Shown one piece after another: positions 48,419 through 59,540 of a stretch of DNA of 64,000 nucleotides; position 1 is the stretch's first letter, and each line of letters opens with the position of its first letter. This stretch comes from Owenia fusiformis (taxonomy: Eukaryota > Annelida > Polychaeta > Sabellida > Oweniidae), in assembly GCA_903813345.2 (NCBI GenBank), contig CAIIXF020000008.1:11559278-11623277 (forward strand), given 5' to 3'. Made by a program: the position numbers and the translations under genes. The notes under the pieces were generated by a model, which searched no databases, had not been told where the DNA came from, and saw only the letters and a list, made by a program, of their open reading frames with translations.

Positions 48419-49403
48419 TAGGATTATGTCATTAAGGAATTGAGGTCCAAAGGCAGTAATACACCTTCTTTAGCTTTAAGTTGGCTCGCCTATTTACGTT
48501 TGCCTCGCCAAATATTTGATCCTCGCCACGCCTTTTTCATGATTTACCTTTTGCATTGTGAAATATTACCGTTTTCTTGCATGATGCTGTCGTTCGTTAT
48601 TTTAATGAATACATGATTTTGTTATAAAGTCCATCTTCATTAGGCCGACGGTGTATATGTTCGCAATTGTTATAAAAAGTTTAAACAAGGGAAACATTAT
48701 TATGGATGGCGCGTCTTAGTAACGTATTTTAAAAATATCATCTTTGCACCTATAAAAGTCAGAATATCTTTAAATCTCATTCAACTAATTAAAAATCCAC
48801 CTACCTTTAAACGCTGGGATATTTTTCGCGGATAAGCACATTTTTGGTTAACCTTTGCACTAAAGTAAGCTTCAAATCTATATTTGACTTACCACTTTCA
48901 TCTATGAAACTATATTAAACAGCGACCTATGTCAACTGTTTACTTAACGATGGCTACACGGGGATTATACATTATTTATCAAATTTTAAAGATATACAAA
49001 TCCACTTACAATTACTTATCTTCTTCAAGTGACAGTTACAACCGATCGTCGATTTATAATTCAACTAAAACAAGCAACTTCTTACACGTACTTGTGTCTC
49101 ATAAGTCGGCAATGACTGGACGTGTACATATATTTTGCCTCTACATGTGTATGTATATTTTAATTGTTTTTAGCGTAATTTGTATACGTGTGACACTTAA
49201 ATAAACTATTTTAAACTACACTAAAAATAAATTAATAATTGACCTTGTTGAACTTAAAACCCACTTCCAAAAAGCATATTCGGGGTCTAGTACACCTACG
49301 CCTACGCCGAATCGGGGGATACTTTAATTTATAGATATAGAAAACACATTTTTATAGTGTTATTTTGTACATGATATATTCTATTATAGTTTCTCGAACT
49401 TGT

Positions 49404-51738
49404 AATTAAGGTAACAGGACAACTCATTCCTAAGACAACTCATCCCAAGACAACTCATCCCCGAGACATCTCATCCCAAGACAACTTATCCCAAGACATC
49501 TCATCACAAGACAACTCATCCCAAGACAACTCATCCCAAGACATCTCATTCCCAAGACAACTCTTCCCAACTTGAAATATAACATTTAAACAATTAATTT
49601 CAACTTTTGAAAGAATATTTGAAAGATATTTAGGATTTTAGCAGTAAGCACACTGTGTTTGGCCATGGAATATCTTTTGTATTTTGTAGTTAGTTTACTC
49701 TAGTTTCAGTTAATTTTTTTTCATTGATTTGGGATAAAGATAAACATGTTCAAATTGATGTATACTTTGATTATTAAATCAAAGATCATCAAGGGTGTCA
49801 GATTAGGATTAATGCAATAAGAATGTATTATCCGGGGTATTATCAAAATAATTCTCCCAGATTAATTCAGTCTTTGTTTGACATGGCGAATGTTAAAATC
49901 TTTATACTCAAATTCCACAAACAAAGTTATTTTTGGGCAATATAGCACTGAGTATTTCGACACGCCATCTGGTGTTAAACAGGGCTGTATTTTATCTCCC
50001 ACCCTTTTTTCGATTGTAATGACTGACCTTGTAGATAGCCTTAATAATATCCACTCTCGGTTTGCCATACAATAAATTCCATGTCTTTTATATGCAGATG
50101 ATATTGTCCTTATGGCCCAGACAGAAACAGAACTACAGAAAATGCTCTCTATTACAAATGATTTTGGGCTCAAGTGGGCTATGCAGTTCAGTGACAAGAG
50201 GTCAAAAGTAATGATAATTGGGAAACGAATTGATCATAAGAAAAAGTGGCATTTGGGAAAGCTTTTACTTCCTGAGGTCAATGAATATAAATATCTAGGT
50301 GTAATGTTCAACAGATCCTTAAAAGAAACATCCCACATTAAATACATTGAAAAGAAAGCAAAGAATATGAAAAATTACATAACCATGACATTAGCAAAAC
50401 ACTGCAATATTAAAAGATTTGATTTTGGAAGTACCATATTTAATTCAATGATGATGCCTGCACTCTTACATGGTTGTCCAACATGGGTTCTTTCCAAGAC
50501 AGCCATATCCAAACTTAATGCATTCCAATACTCCGCAGGTCAAGCGATTTTTCAAATTAAAAGTAAGCCTGCAAGAGAAGCATTACTATGGGATCTAGGA
50601 TGGAAACCTTTATGTGACATTTTAGAAAAAAGACAACTAGAGTATTTTAATTGTCTCAATTATGATTTACCTACACAAAGTTTTAAGGTCATTATTACAA
50701 TGTTATAAGGAGGAGAAAGAATCATACTCGAAGTTCATATCTAATATACATAGAAGTGTCACAGATAAGGGTTTAGATGATGTTATATACAGAAATGATT
50801 GTGATTGGTTCTCTACGTTTGTAGACATATCCAAAGCATAACAATTAGAAAAGTATCATGAGAGCATCTCAAATCATGATTCTCTCTACATTTACAAAAA
50901 TTTGAAAACTGACTACAAACTAGAGGACTACTTGAAAAATGATTTAGATTTTTATGGTGCTAAGCTAAAGCCAGGTGTAACAATTTTTGTCTTGAAACAA
51001 ATTATGAAAAATGGGGTAAGAGTGATGGAATATGTAAATTTTGCACACTTGAAGTGAAAGACACAATGCATCACAGATTATTATTATGTCCCTTCTTTAC
51101 CAAGGAAAGATCTGATTTTTATAATAATGTTAATACATATGTCTCAAGTGACCTATGTGCAACAGTACTTGCATCAAGTAATGATCAAAAGATAATGACC
51201 ATGCTTGGGGACAATGTGGAATGGGGGCATGATACAAATTTTAGTCTTGATAAAATCGTCAAGCAGTTTTTAGTCAAAATGTTTAAACCAAGAACTGTAT
51301 GATTGTTTTTAGTAATTTCCTGTTAAATGTTTGCTATTGATGTAGACGCACCTAACAGTATAGATGTTAGAGTGCTGCTGTTATTTTAAAAGCATATGTC
51401 TAAATAAAAATAAATAAATAAATAAAATACTTTGCTTAATTCCAATATGTCAAAATGTTAAACTTTCAGAATCATGCTGATTGAATTTGGAAATTATGTC
51501 TGACTTTTATCTTCAATTCTACATTCTCAAATATATTGAGAATTTGAGAATAACCCAGAATTAATAAAAATACCTGTACGTAAAAGTAGAACATAACTTT
51601 CAAGTGCCATTTCTTGGGATGAGATGTCTTAGGATGATCAGTTGTCTTAGGGATGACTTGTCTTGGGATGAGTTGTCTTAGGGATGAGTTGTCTTCGGGA
51701 TGACTTGTCTTGGGATGACTTGTCTAGAAACCGTAATT
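49404..51738. mobile_element. foldback element with inverted 15-bp arrays, carrying the LINE
   Basis: About ten AAGACAACTCATCCC-type units (49417-49570) face about seven inverted units (51612-51726). Just outside, TGTAATTAAGG on the left matches the inverse of CCGTAATTAG on the right. This resembles foldback transposons with tandemly repeated inverted ends. The LINE at 49863-51425 probably inserted into its centre. Confidence 0.7.
49863..51425 (+). pseudogene. 5'-truncated, broken non-LTR retrotransposon (LINE) with reverse transcriptase remnant
   Basis: One main frame covers most of the element. It shows GVKQGCILSPTLFSI (RT motif B), YADDIVL (RT catalytic motif C), a region with YLGVMFNRSLKE, and a C-terminal CKFC...H...C zinc-knuckle-like motif near 51035-51095. 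Damage: an in-frame TAA at 50073 just before YADD, a frame change near 50690, a further TAA about 150 nt on, and a return to the first frame near 51030. The 5' side is missing (motif A and the endonuclease are not seen). The 3' end carries an AAATA-type tail at about 51400-51425. It sits between the inverted 15-bp arrays at 49417-49570 and 51612-51726. The LINE clade is not assigned. Confidence 0.85.
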
Positions 51739-52133
51739 AGTAAATGTTAATTGTCCTTTCATATAAGTAACACATATGTTATCTAACATAGCTATGTTCC
51801 TGATGTTAGACGGTGCCATTTACATGTAAGGACATTTGTAGGTCATCATTCAGTGTCTCATCTTAGGCCAGGTCAAGGTCAACGTTGATGTCACATGCCG
51901 CCATGTATCATCGCTTTTTTGGGTTTACCAATACGTTTAATACGAGACCATGAACGGTGAAATTCACCCAGTATTTCAGTGCCTAGTTACGGATTTTCAA
52001 GTCCGTTTTCAAGTACACACAGAAAATAGTTTGCCCTTTACAACTGAAACCCATTTAGGGGTCTTCATGTAATGATAGGGGCTGCTAAATAAAGTCTCCC
52101 TTTTGGAAAATTGTAATCAGGTTACTCTTTCAC

Positions 52134-52245
52134 CAAAAGCAATGAAGAAAGGACATGAAACGTTCTGTCACAACACAGAACAATAAAAAATCAATTTTAC
52201 AAAAGCAATGGAGAAGGGACGTGAGACGTTAGGGGCCTACCACAA
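52134..52245 (+). repeat. 66-bp direct duplication
   Basis: CAAAAGCAATGAAGAAAGGA at 52134 recurs as CAAAAGCAATGGAGAAGGGA at 52200, and both continue with a CGTGAGACGTT-like block. Confidence 0.65.
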
Positions 52246-52726
52246 CAACGGACAACGAAGTTCAATGAGAAATAAACAGAAATATTAATGGATCAACGGT
52301 CTGACTTTTATGCCTCATTTATGGGGTTAAAATGGAACGATGGGGAGCAGACTATTATATTCAGAAGGCTCAAGCCGGATGTCATAATCGATTTGATGCC
52401 CAAATTATTATCAAGTCGGATCACTCTAAACTGATAAACAATGGACCATTGCAGCTGCTTCGGATAAATATTTATTTAATTTTGAAAATACTGTTTAGAT
52501 ACTCGCGCCATCTATTTACGTAACTAATTATCTCATACGATGTGAGCGGAGGAAGTCCGTGTTAAATGGGAGAGCTGAAAAAATTAAATAAGAATACAGC
52601 ACCATAGCTGTTTTCGTAAGTGGTAGCTATAAAGTTAAGTGTGCCATATATTTTAAATGTAAGTGTTATCAAACGGATAGAATTGATGGATATTAGTCGT
52701 TTAAACACGGGTGCCATCGAAAAAAT

Positions 52727-52925
52727 TGTCCACCTTTGAGAAAACTTCACAAAATATTTTTAACTCATATATTTCGTTATACCAACGTCAATTAGGTACT
52801 CTATGCAATGGTTATATCATTTGCGCTTAACCTTCACTTCTGTTTGAAGTTCAATAACGCTAGGAGTAAAAGGTATTGGAAACGTCGCAAGATGTATACT
52901 CTAAAATGTACCATTTCTTTTTTAA
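52727..52925 (+). repeat. partial copy of the 37.9-kb hairpin element's left arm
   Basis: AACTCATATATTTCGTTATA, CTTCACTTCTGTTTGAAGTT, CAATAACGCTAGGAGTAAAA and TGTACCATTTCTTTTTTA match 37930-38105 in order. The inverted partner is missing. Confidence 0.75.
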
Positions 52926-53171
52926 AACTGGGTATCGATATGGTGAACTTTTTGAATATACAAACCAGTCATCAAAAAATTCTAAAAAATTTACAAATCG
53001 TCAATTAATGCTCATCTTTTGAATGGTAACAATATAATTTGAAAAACATATAGAAGATCCTAAAACTTCACCCATAAATGTGATATTGATTTGTCAAAAT
53101 ACAAATCTCCCTTTTATAAATCTGTGACGATCTATAATATACTTATGCTATATATAACAGTTAGAGGTGTT

Positions 53172-53293
53172 GACACAACGACCTCGAGCCTGTGAACCCT
53201 GAGTATTATTCCGGGATCGGGTCTTTTATACTAAACGGTGAGCAACACCAGCAACGAGCGTTCGATTTGCTAAATGATATGCGTCACCCTTTA
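53172..53293 (+). repeat. dispersed repeat, GGGTGACGCATATCG family, copy 2
   Basis: Best-kept member: CCTGAGTATTATTCCGGGAT, TTTTATACTAAACGGTGAGC and GCGTTCGATTTGCTAAATG in order. Followed by a 12-base G run at 53332-53343. Confidence 0.6.
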
Positions 53294-53331
53294 ATGAAAT
53301 AAAAGGTTTATCTTAATTTTTATCTATATGA

Positions 53332-53343
53332 GGGGGGGGGGGG
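53332..53343 (+). repeat. homopolymer run of 12 G
   Basis: Longest G run noticed; liable to sequencing length error. Confidence 0.9.
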
Positions 53344-53457
53344 TGTTGTTTTAATTTTTTGAATACTTTTTGTTAAATCAACCAAAATTTCTAATTCCTA
53401 ACTATCATATTGAGAGATCTAAGAAAATGTTATGAAAAGCTTCGGAAAGATATTTCA

Positions 53458-53640
53458 TTTCATTCTCAAGAATTCGGTAAAATGAACAAAATACAATTGC
53501 ATTAAAAAACAAAAAAGGTTAACAAATACAGTTATATAAAATATATATTAACTAGTTTCGCATTAAATTGTTGTCAATCAGTCAACATAACATAAAGGGC
53601 CGTGTTTTTTACAGAATGTTTTCAATAATTGGAAATAATT
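53458..53640 (+). repeat. dispersed repeat, second copy of the 6976-7150 unit
   Basis: Same ordered blocks as 6976-7150. It continues into CAGTTCACGATATCGATACC, which recurs at 8139 as GTTCACCATATCAATACC, so the larger element extends further. Confidence 0.6.
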
Positions 53641-53832
53641 GAAAAACATTGTTGAATTCAGTTCACGATATCGATACCAATCCTTTTAAATGGCACGATT
53701 AAGTGACATTTAATATTTACATTACTATACTATAAAGATCTTTTTAATTTATTTCATGAAAATTAAAGCTTATATTTTTTGTTCAAAGTGAGGGAGCCGT
53801 TTTAATTGTGAAAATTGAGATTTCTAATAATA

Positions 53833-54776
53833 CAGGGCGTCCACAAAAAAGTATACCCACCTTCAATCCCAGGTTACTAGATTTCTGAGCATTTTTTTAA
53901 AAATACAAAGTAAAATGCCTAGTTTGTCCTCCATCCAATGATACCTAGATCATTATGTAACTGCCATGGATGACTGGGCAATCATGAGTTTTATGAAAGG
54001 TGGTAAAATCAGCACTGTGCCAAGTTAGCATTCAAGTAGGAATGACACAGTGAAATGTTTTATGTTCAATTTGATACTTGTTGTTCTTCACACTTTTGCA
54101 TAATTTTCCATAACTTTTTGTTGGTACCTCCCTCTCGAGAAATTGAATCCGTCTCTTAAAGAGCAATGAAACTTCAACTTGCTGATATGCAGCTTTGAAG
54201 CCAATTGTATCCCCATTAGTCAATAACCCTTGCTGAAATCCTCATTTTCTCAGAAGAACTTGAGTTTATTGAGTCTAAACAAGTAGATTCATGTGGGACA
54301 GTATTGCTAGAAACCATTTCAATAGTAAGAATAGGGGTTCTATAAACAGTGCAGGGGACTTGCTTTTTAGAACGTTTTGTTGGCTTTACTGCTCAGGTGT
54401 CAGTTGAACCATTTTTGCAGGCCTAATTTAGAGTAAGTTAAGCTTTTTGCCAAACCTTTTTTCATAAGAGTTACTCAGTCCCAAGTCTAGTTCAGTATGG
54501 AAGGCCTGTCCTCTAACTTAATGCAACAGAAAAAGAATACTTAGCCAATTACACATCAATTGCCACACAGGAAGATAACTTGGCACAGCGCTAATTTTAC
54601 CACCTCTCATAATGGTCAAGATTACTCAGTCATACATGGCTGACAGTTACACAATGATTTTTGTATTTGAAGGAGAATAAATCAGGCTTTTTACTACTAC
54701 CTTTGCATTTTAAAAAACTGCTTAGGATTCCAGTAATTTGGATTTGAAGTTCGGTATACTTTTTGTGGACGCCCTG
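53833..54776. mobile_element. mariner-like foldback element, second family
   Basis: The left end CAGGGCGTCCACAAAAAAG and the inverted right end are flanked by TA (53831-53832, 54777-54778). Arms of at least 200 bp are inverted copies and share a reading frame: TWHSADFTTFHK in one and TWHSANFTTSHN in the other. The minus-strand ORF at 54032-54223 lies in the left arm. No catalytic motif is seen. A further end of this family is at 3990. Confidence 0.7.
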
Positions 54777-55052
54777 TAGTTTACTGTAGTTTAATAGTTT
54801 TCTTTTACAACTACACTTTAGACGAGAGAACGTGTCAAATACCTTTCCCAAACTAACACATTCTCTCTAAAGTGTAGGCCAGTTGTCAAAGATGGAATCT
54901 AAATGTATATCACATTTGTAACAAAGATGAATCTTGTTTCACAGCAAAGTAAAGATGTCACTGCGATCAATGTTCAGCATATTGAAGTTTGGGTTAATAA
55001 ATGAAAACTTCTCTACTGTTGTGTATATTACGTTTTCGATGACATTGATGTG

Positions 55053-55110
55053 CAATATCATCCCCATCCCACCGAACAGTCCAATATCATCCCCATCCAA
55101 CCGAACAGTT
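55053..55110 (+). repeat. 29-bp direct duplication
   Basis: CAATATCATCCCCATCCCAC plus CGAACAGTC is followed at once by a near-identical copy (one CC to CA change). Confidence 0.8.
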
Positions 55111-55702
55111 CAATATAGGATAAATAAGACCTTTCTGATTCTCAAAACGATACCTACCTCAATACAAATGATTCGATTTTATTTAGTAAGTACACGAAAG
55201 CGTGAAATATTTTTTTACAATGGTACCAAATGGTACATCTAACAGCTTAAAAATGAAAAGACTTGTCAAACATGTCTGAAGCTTGACGTGATGTTCGACA
55301 GAATTTGTGAACACTGCTTTTGTGTAGGAGTTTAATTTCCTGAATAAGAACCATTATACAAATTTGAAACCGACAGCTGAAATTGGCCAATGAGATACTG
55401 TAATCATAAATGTGGCGAGGGTTATAGAGTTCAAATTAACTTGCAAAGTGGTTGTTAGCATTGTGATCATTGTGGCATTTTGTAAAAAAAGATAGCAACC
55501 AAAATTGCTTTCTCTTGTTGTCATCTTTATCTTACCCTTTGCATGCATTCGTTCGACTTCACTTCCAAAAGAGAGCTTCGTCTTCGGTAGTGTATAACTA
55601 GACTCTGCACGCAGGGTAAATATAAGGTTTGCTTAAGGATTTAAGCACTTGACTCAATCCCCTTTTCGTGAAAAAGCTCACCAAGCCTATTGTTTCTTGC
55701 CT

Positions 55703-55716
55703 ACATACATACATAC
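55703..55716 (+). repeat. (ACAT)n microsatellite, short
   Basis: About 3.5 units of ACAT, just past the stop of a chance minus-strand frame. A similar tract lies at 40095-40108. Confidence 0.7.
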
Positions 55717-56136
55717 AAAAAACAACAAAAAACTCAAATTGGGAAATAAAAGATACATACATAAACTAAGATCATACATGAATGCACGATTGATGTATAA
55801 AATGTAATCAATAAATAGGTATTCAACATCTGTACTACAAATGTATGTGGTAAATATAAAGTGAAATGATACATGTTTTGCTTGATACAAGGCACGTGGC
55901 GCGTTGCCGTCATTAAATTGTGATTCGTTAATGAAGCACGTTAACCAGGCATTTAATTACATGAGATTTACACGACCGATTGCAAATGTATGTTGTTGCT
56001 GTTGTTTAATATGGTTCTGTACTGTTTTGATTTTTGTCATAACGTTTTGCAAACCATTTACAAAAATCAACAACGAATTAATTTTGTTTACATGTACGAG
56101 CGTATATGCACAATGCACATATATTTGACGCTATTA

Positions 56137-56448
56137 TATTTCGCGTTTTTGCGAGTTTGAAGTTTCGCGGCTATTAATTTTCAATTATTTTCAGTCTGTT
56201 GAAATTTTGCGCCTATTAATTTTCGCGGATTTAGGACTTTTCAAATATTTTCCAGATACTTTTTGAAATTCTTTTAGTACCTGATATAAATTTAGTAAAA
56301 CATACGTTCTTACCCAGCACTAAACAAAAATATCGTAAACATTGAGTGAAATACATTTCGCGGCTATTATATTTTGCGAAATAGAACTATTGGAATTTCG
56401 TGACTATTATGTTTCGCAAATTTTCAAAACTCGCGAAAACGTGAAATA
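56137..56448. mobile_element. MITE, TTTCGCG family
   Basis: TATTTCGCGTTTTTGCGAG at 56137-56158 is inverted at 56427-56448 with two mismatches. Inside, TTTCGCGGCTATTA and TTTCGCGGATTTAG motifs repeat. The AT-rich surroundings hide any TA duplication. Confidence 0.6.
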
Positions 56449-57654
56449 TATATATTTCAAAATACTATGTAAAGTATCACGCGAAAATTACCACGCTGGT
56501 GATGTTGCCCCTTTTAAACAATGTCGCCATTAGGGTCATAACTATATATCATATTATAATTATGCGTATGTCATTCGGTGCGTAATGTCTACAAGGCGCG
56601 TAATTTCTCACGCGACTCTTAGAATGCTGTTATTTGGCCAGCCATAATGTCCTACAACAGAAATGCGTTAATTTGAGTCTGAAAAATTCAAACCTTGTGT
56701 ACTTTAAATATGAGAAACAAGATTCAACCTTTTGGCCGTGAATCCCAAGCAAATAGGTATCCAGACTACCAAAAAGATTCTGCTAAGAAACACATTGTTG
56801 AAAGAAAGTATATATTAACCCAAATGTTAAAATGCCTTCTGTTATTTACAGGGGGTGTTTCACAGGGGTCACTAAATCTATGGTATACACAGTTTCGAGT
56901 CTGTACACCACAGCCTGGATAAAATATAATCAAAAACATCTGATATTTGTCGAAAAAGGAGTTTTATTACTAAAAAATATATTACAATAAACATGTATGG
57001 TATTGATAGGGCTATACTAATATAAAAGTGATTTTGTAAGGAAGTAACCTACTAACACACTTAATTGGTCTCAATATCTGAGGTTTTTGATGTCGAGGAA
57101 AGGTCTAAATGAAGTGATTGATAGGACAAAGCCGGAAGGTTCTTGTACTAGTGGCATTACCAGAAACCACAATTTGACACATTGCCCGTTATGCCCAAAA
57201 CTGTGTTTCTTATTTACACATTCTTGTCGTTAATTAGAAAAGTGAAATTATTGTGAGTTATGATATGTAATTGTTGTTAGGTGCAAGATTAATGGGTTGA
57301 AGGCCTAATATATGATGTAGACAGTTGTTTATTGCCTGCACAGGGAAACATCTGGCTTGGTGAACTAGGAAGCAAGACTCAGTTTATCGCCGATGTTGTA
57401 ATTCTATTTGTCAGATACTGTACACTGTTGTCTACTGGGGAAGTTCGCCAGTACTTTATGGATTAAGCGTTCCTGATATCTTTAGCGTTCCATCATCGAA
57501 TTGCCGCTTTGCAACTTGGCAGAACTTCTAAGGAATGATTTCCACGCGTACAGCGAACATTGGATAACTTAGCGGGATTATACTTTTAATTGATATAAAT
57601 TAATTGTTGGATTGCCTAGATAAGTATACGTGGTGCCAAGTACCTAATGGTTGT

Positions 57655-57664
57655 AATATAAGGC
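57655..57664 (+). promoter_or_regulatory. possible TATA-like element of the EGF-ligand gene
   Basis: AATATAAGGC lies about 30 nt before a GC-richer stretch with a possible start site (AGCCGATTACA) and the short upstream ORF. Spacing fits a TATA promoter, but TATA-like strings are frequent here. Confidence 0.25.
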
Positions 57665-57692
57665 TTTGCGCAGCAGCAGACAGCCGATTACA

Positions 57693-57728
57693 ATGAGGAG
57701 GACCCTGTGCCTTGGAGGACATATATAA
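57693..57728 (+). other. upstream short ORF (11 codons) before the EGF-ligand start
   Basis: An ATG at 57693 opens an 11-codon reading frame that ends in TAA, 47 nt before the main ATG and in another frame. If the transcript starts upstream of it, it could reduce translation of the main ORF. The transcript start is not known, so this is only a candidate. Confidence 0.35.
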
Positions 57729-57775
57729 CAAGCATCGTAGCACAACTTCTGCATGTCATAGTATGGTCACCAACA

Positions 57776-58509
57776 ATGCATATTATTCGTTTCTTGTCTG
57801 AGCTCTTCGTGGTGACAATTGCTGCGGGACTTGTGGGTGCGACTCCTGAACATCAGGAGAAAAGAGACGGCACCTACAATACATTCATAAAGAAAGGATT
57901 GCGACAGTTGTTGTACATGATGCAAAAGCAAGAAGCAGAAATACAAAAGCAAGAAGCGATGAACCAATGGCGTTTTAAGCAATCGAGACGCGGCGCCAAC
58001 AACCGTGTCGTGATTGACAATGACAATTTGGACAACGCTCCAAGAGTTACTGCAAAACCTATACAAGGCCCAGTACATATTAAAGTAGTAGATAGACACA
58101 CGAATGAGTTTATAAAAGACCATCTTATACCTCTGGTGAATGATAAACTATCGAAGTCACCTCAGCAACATGCTAAACACCGGCGACACAGAACAGCTAA
58201 ACTCCACCATCACCAGAGCTCAGATGCTAATCGATCGGAACATATGGAAGGCTCAGGAGAGGGCGAATCGCAACTCGCACGAAACCAAAGAGATTATGAT
58301 AAAATCACAAGGACTGAACCTGAAAATGATCACAATGATGCCACCAAACCTCGCATTGATAAAAGGCATGGCGTTGAAAAACCAAAGCCAACTAAGAGAC
58401 CAGCTTTCTTGAGTGAACACTTAAAATTGTGTGAAAAAGCTGATGAAAAATATTGTTTTAATGAAGGCGTGTGCGTCATTGTAGGAAAATTAAAAACCAA
58501 ATCTTGCTA
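57776..58509 (+). CDS. ErbB-ligand-type EGF growth factor precursor, 5' exon (partial)
   Basis: First coding exon of a secreted or membrane-anchored EGF-family ligand. The ATG at 57776 opens a hydrophobic signal peptide (about residues 1-22, ending near GLVGA). The frame is open further upstream from 57707 but begins there with GTG, so I chose the ATG. The linker (about 30-215) holds a Gln/Glu/Lys-rich helix-like stretch (QKQEAEIQKQEA), basic runs (KHRRHRT), a His cluster, EGSGEGE (a possible glycosaminoglycan site) and KPKPTKRP. The tail holds the first four EGF cysteines (about 219, 227, 233, 244), spaced C-x7-C-x5-C-x10-C as in EGF ligands and resembling neuregulin in LCEKADEKYCFNEGVC. The exon stops two bases into the next codon at a consensus donor; TA plus one pyrimidine would give Tyr before Cys5. 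Cys5, Cys6 and any transmembrane exon were not found in the window. Vein, neuregulin, HB-EGF or Spitz-like class is not resolved. Confidence 0.82.
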
Positions 58510-58515
58510 GTAAGT
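58510..58515 (+). other. splice donor (GTAAGT) inside the EGF domain, phase 2
   Basis: The motif A|GTAAGTA follows Cys4 of the EGF module directly. Read through, the frame would hit TAG at once, so splicing is needed to finish the domain. An intron between Cys4 and Cys5 is the known arrangement in vertebrate EGFR-ligand genes. Confidence 0.8.
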
Positions 58516-59213
58516 ATCATTATAATTCCGTTTGCATACCCTTTTAATTAAGTTAAGTAGAAGTGGTATCACTCCCTTATGTATTTCCTTTGCTAAATCT
58601 TTATATATACATAATCTATATAGCTTTATAATGTGTATTAATAGGCTTCTTTTTCATCAAAATTTGAAGTTATAATGAACGATCATTGTAAAGAATTCAC
58701 AGGTAGAATAGTACTCGGTACGTGGCCGAGATTCGCCCATTTCGTGACATCTCTCACACTTTTCACGTCAGTTAGGTAACACATCTTATCACAAAAACGA
58801 CGGAGTTGATCTCGACTTATCAACAAGCTGATATGAGCAACTTAAGAAGACACAGTTAAAATGAGATTCCAAAATCATCAATAGCATTGCATCGATTTCT
58901 TAAACGAATTAGAATTTTAAGGTAGCCTAATTATTGGCCAACGTAAATTTGATTTACATGATTTCAATTTTAGATTCAGTGAAATGCATGGCATTACTAA
59001 ATAAGTATGAATCCAAAACAAGCTGAAGCAATCTTGACCAACTTTTTATCCTAACCTGCGTCACAACACTTTAAAGTGCGCTTATTATACCGTCCCAAGA
59101 TGTTTTTGGATGTCAACGAAGCACTCGCTAAGACCAGTTCTTGGATGAAATTAGAACACGATATAACTTAATCGCAAAGGGTTAAAGTAAATATTCAATA
59201 ATTGACGGAATTA

Positions 59214-59540
59214 TTACGGAATCGTAATAGTAGGGACTTCCCTTCGTGCTTTCATTATTAAAAATAACCTCAAAAAATATGCGCCAATTAATATCACCAC
59301 AATCATCTGCCTCATCAGATATGCGTTTAAAGTGTAATACTTGGATTCTTTAAATTCCACCGAGGTGTCAATTGCACATACATCCCATTGACTTATTTCT
59401 TTATCAAAAACATAACATTGTTTTTGTACGCGGAAATTCGAACAAATTGCTAGACCGTTTGAAACCCTATAAAGTTGCACTCCATCGTTAATTTTAGCCA
59501 TTTGTGGTCGGCTTATCCGAAATAGGATAATGTAAAACAC
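59214..59540 (-). CDS. candidate exon or ORF with one C-terminal membrane segment
   Basis: Unrecognised 108-residue minus-strand reading frame. Visible parts: three Cys in the middle (CSNFRVQKQC and a later one), a hydrophobic segment near residues 83-98 (MIVVILIGAYFLRLFLIM), a short basic tail (KARRE) and a stop. Composition is less biased than in neighbouring chance ORFs. A possible acceptor AG lies upstream on the minus strand near 59511. It could be the last exon of a membrane protein or a chance ORF; no family match is claimed. Confidence 0.25.
   Translation of the reverse strand: MFYIILFRISRPQMAKINDGVQLYRVSNGLAICSNFRVQKQCYVFDKEISQWDVCAIDTSVEFKESKYYTLNAYLMRQMIVVILIGAYFLRLFLIMKARREVPTITIP

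Larger units (their letters stand above)
54780..57650. other. upstream of the EGF-ligand exon
   Basis: Outside the 55.05-kb duplication and the 56.1-kb MITE, I see only short chance frames. A 5' non-coding exon could be present but is not recognisable. Confidence 0.5.

Noticed and set aside
49404-51738. CRISPR-like array of 15-bp units
   Set aside because: Units are head-to-tail with no spacers, in a eukaryotic genome; better explained as foldback ends.
57767-58123. 118-codon and 75-codon minus-strand ORFs
   Set aside because: Antisense of the growth factor exon.
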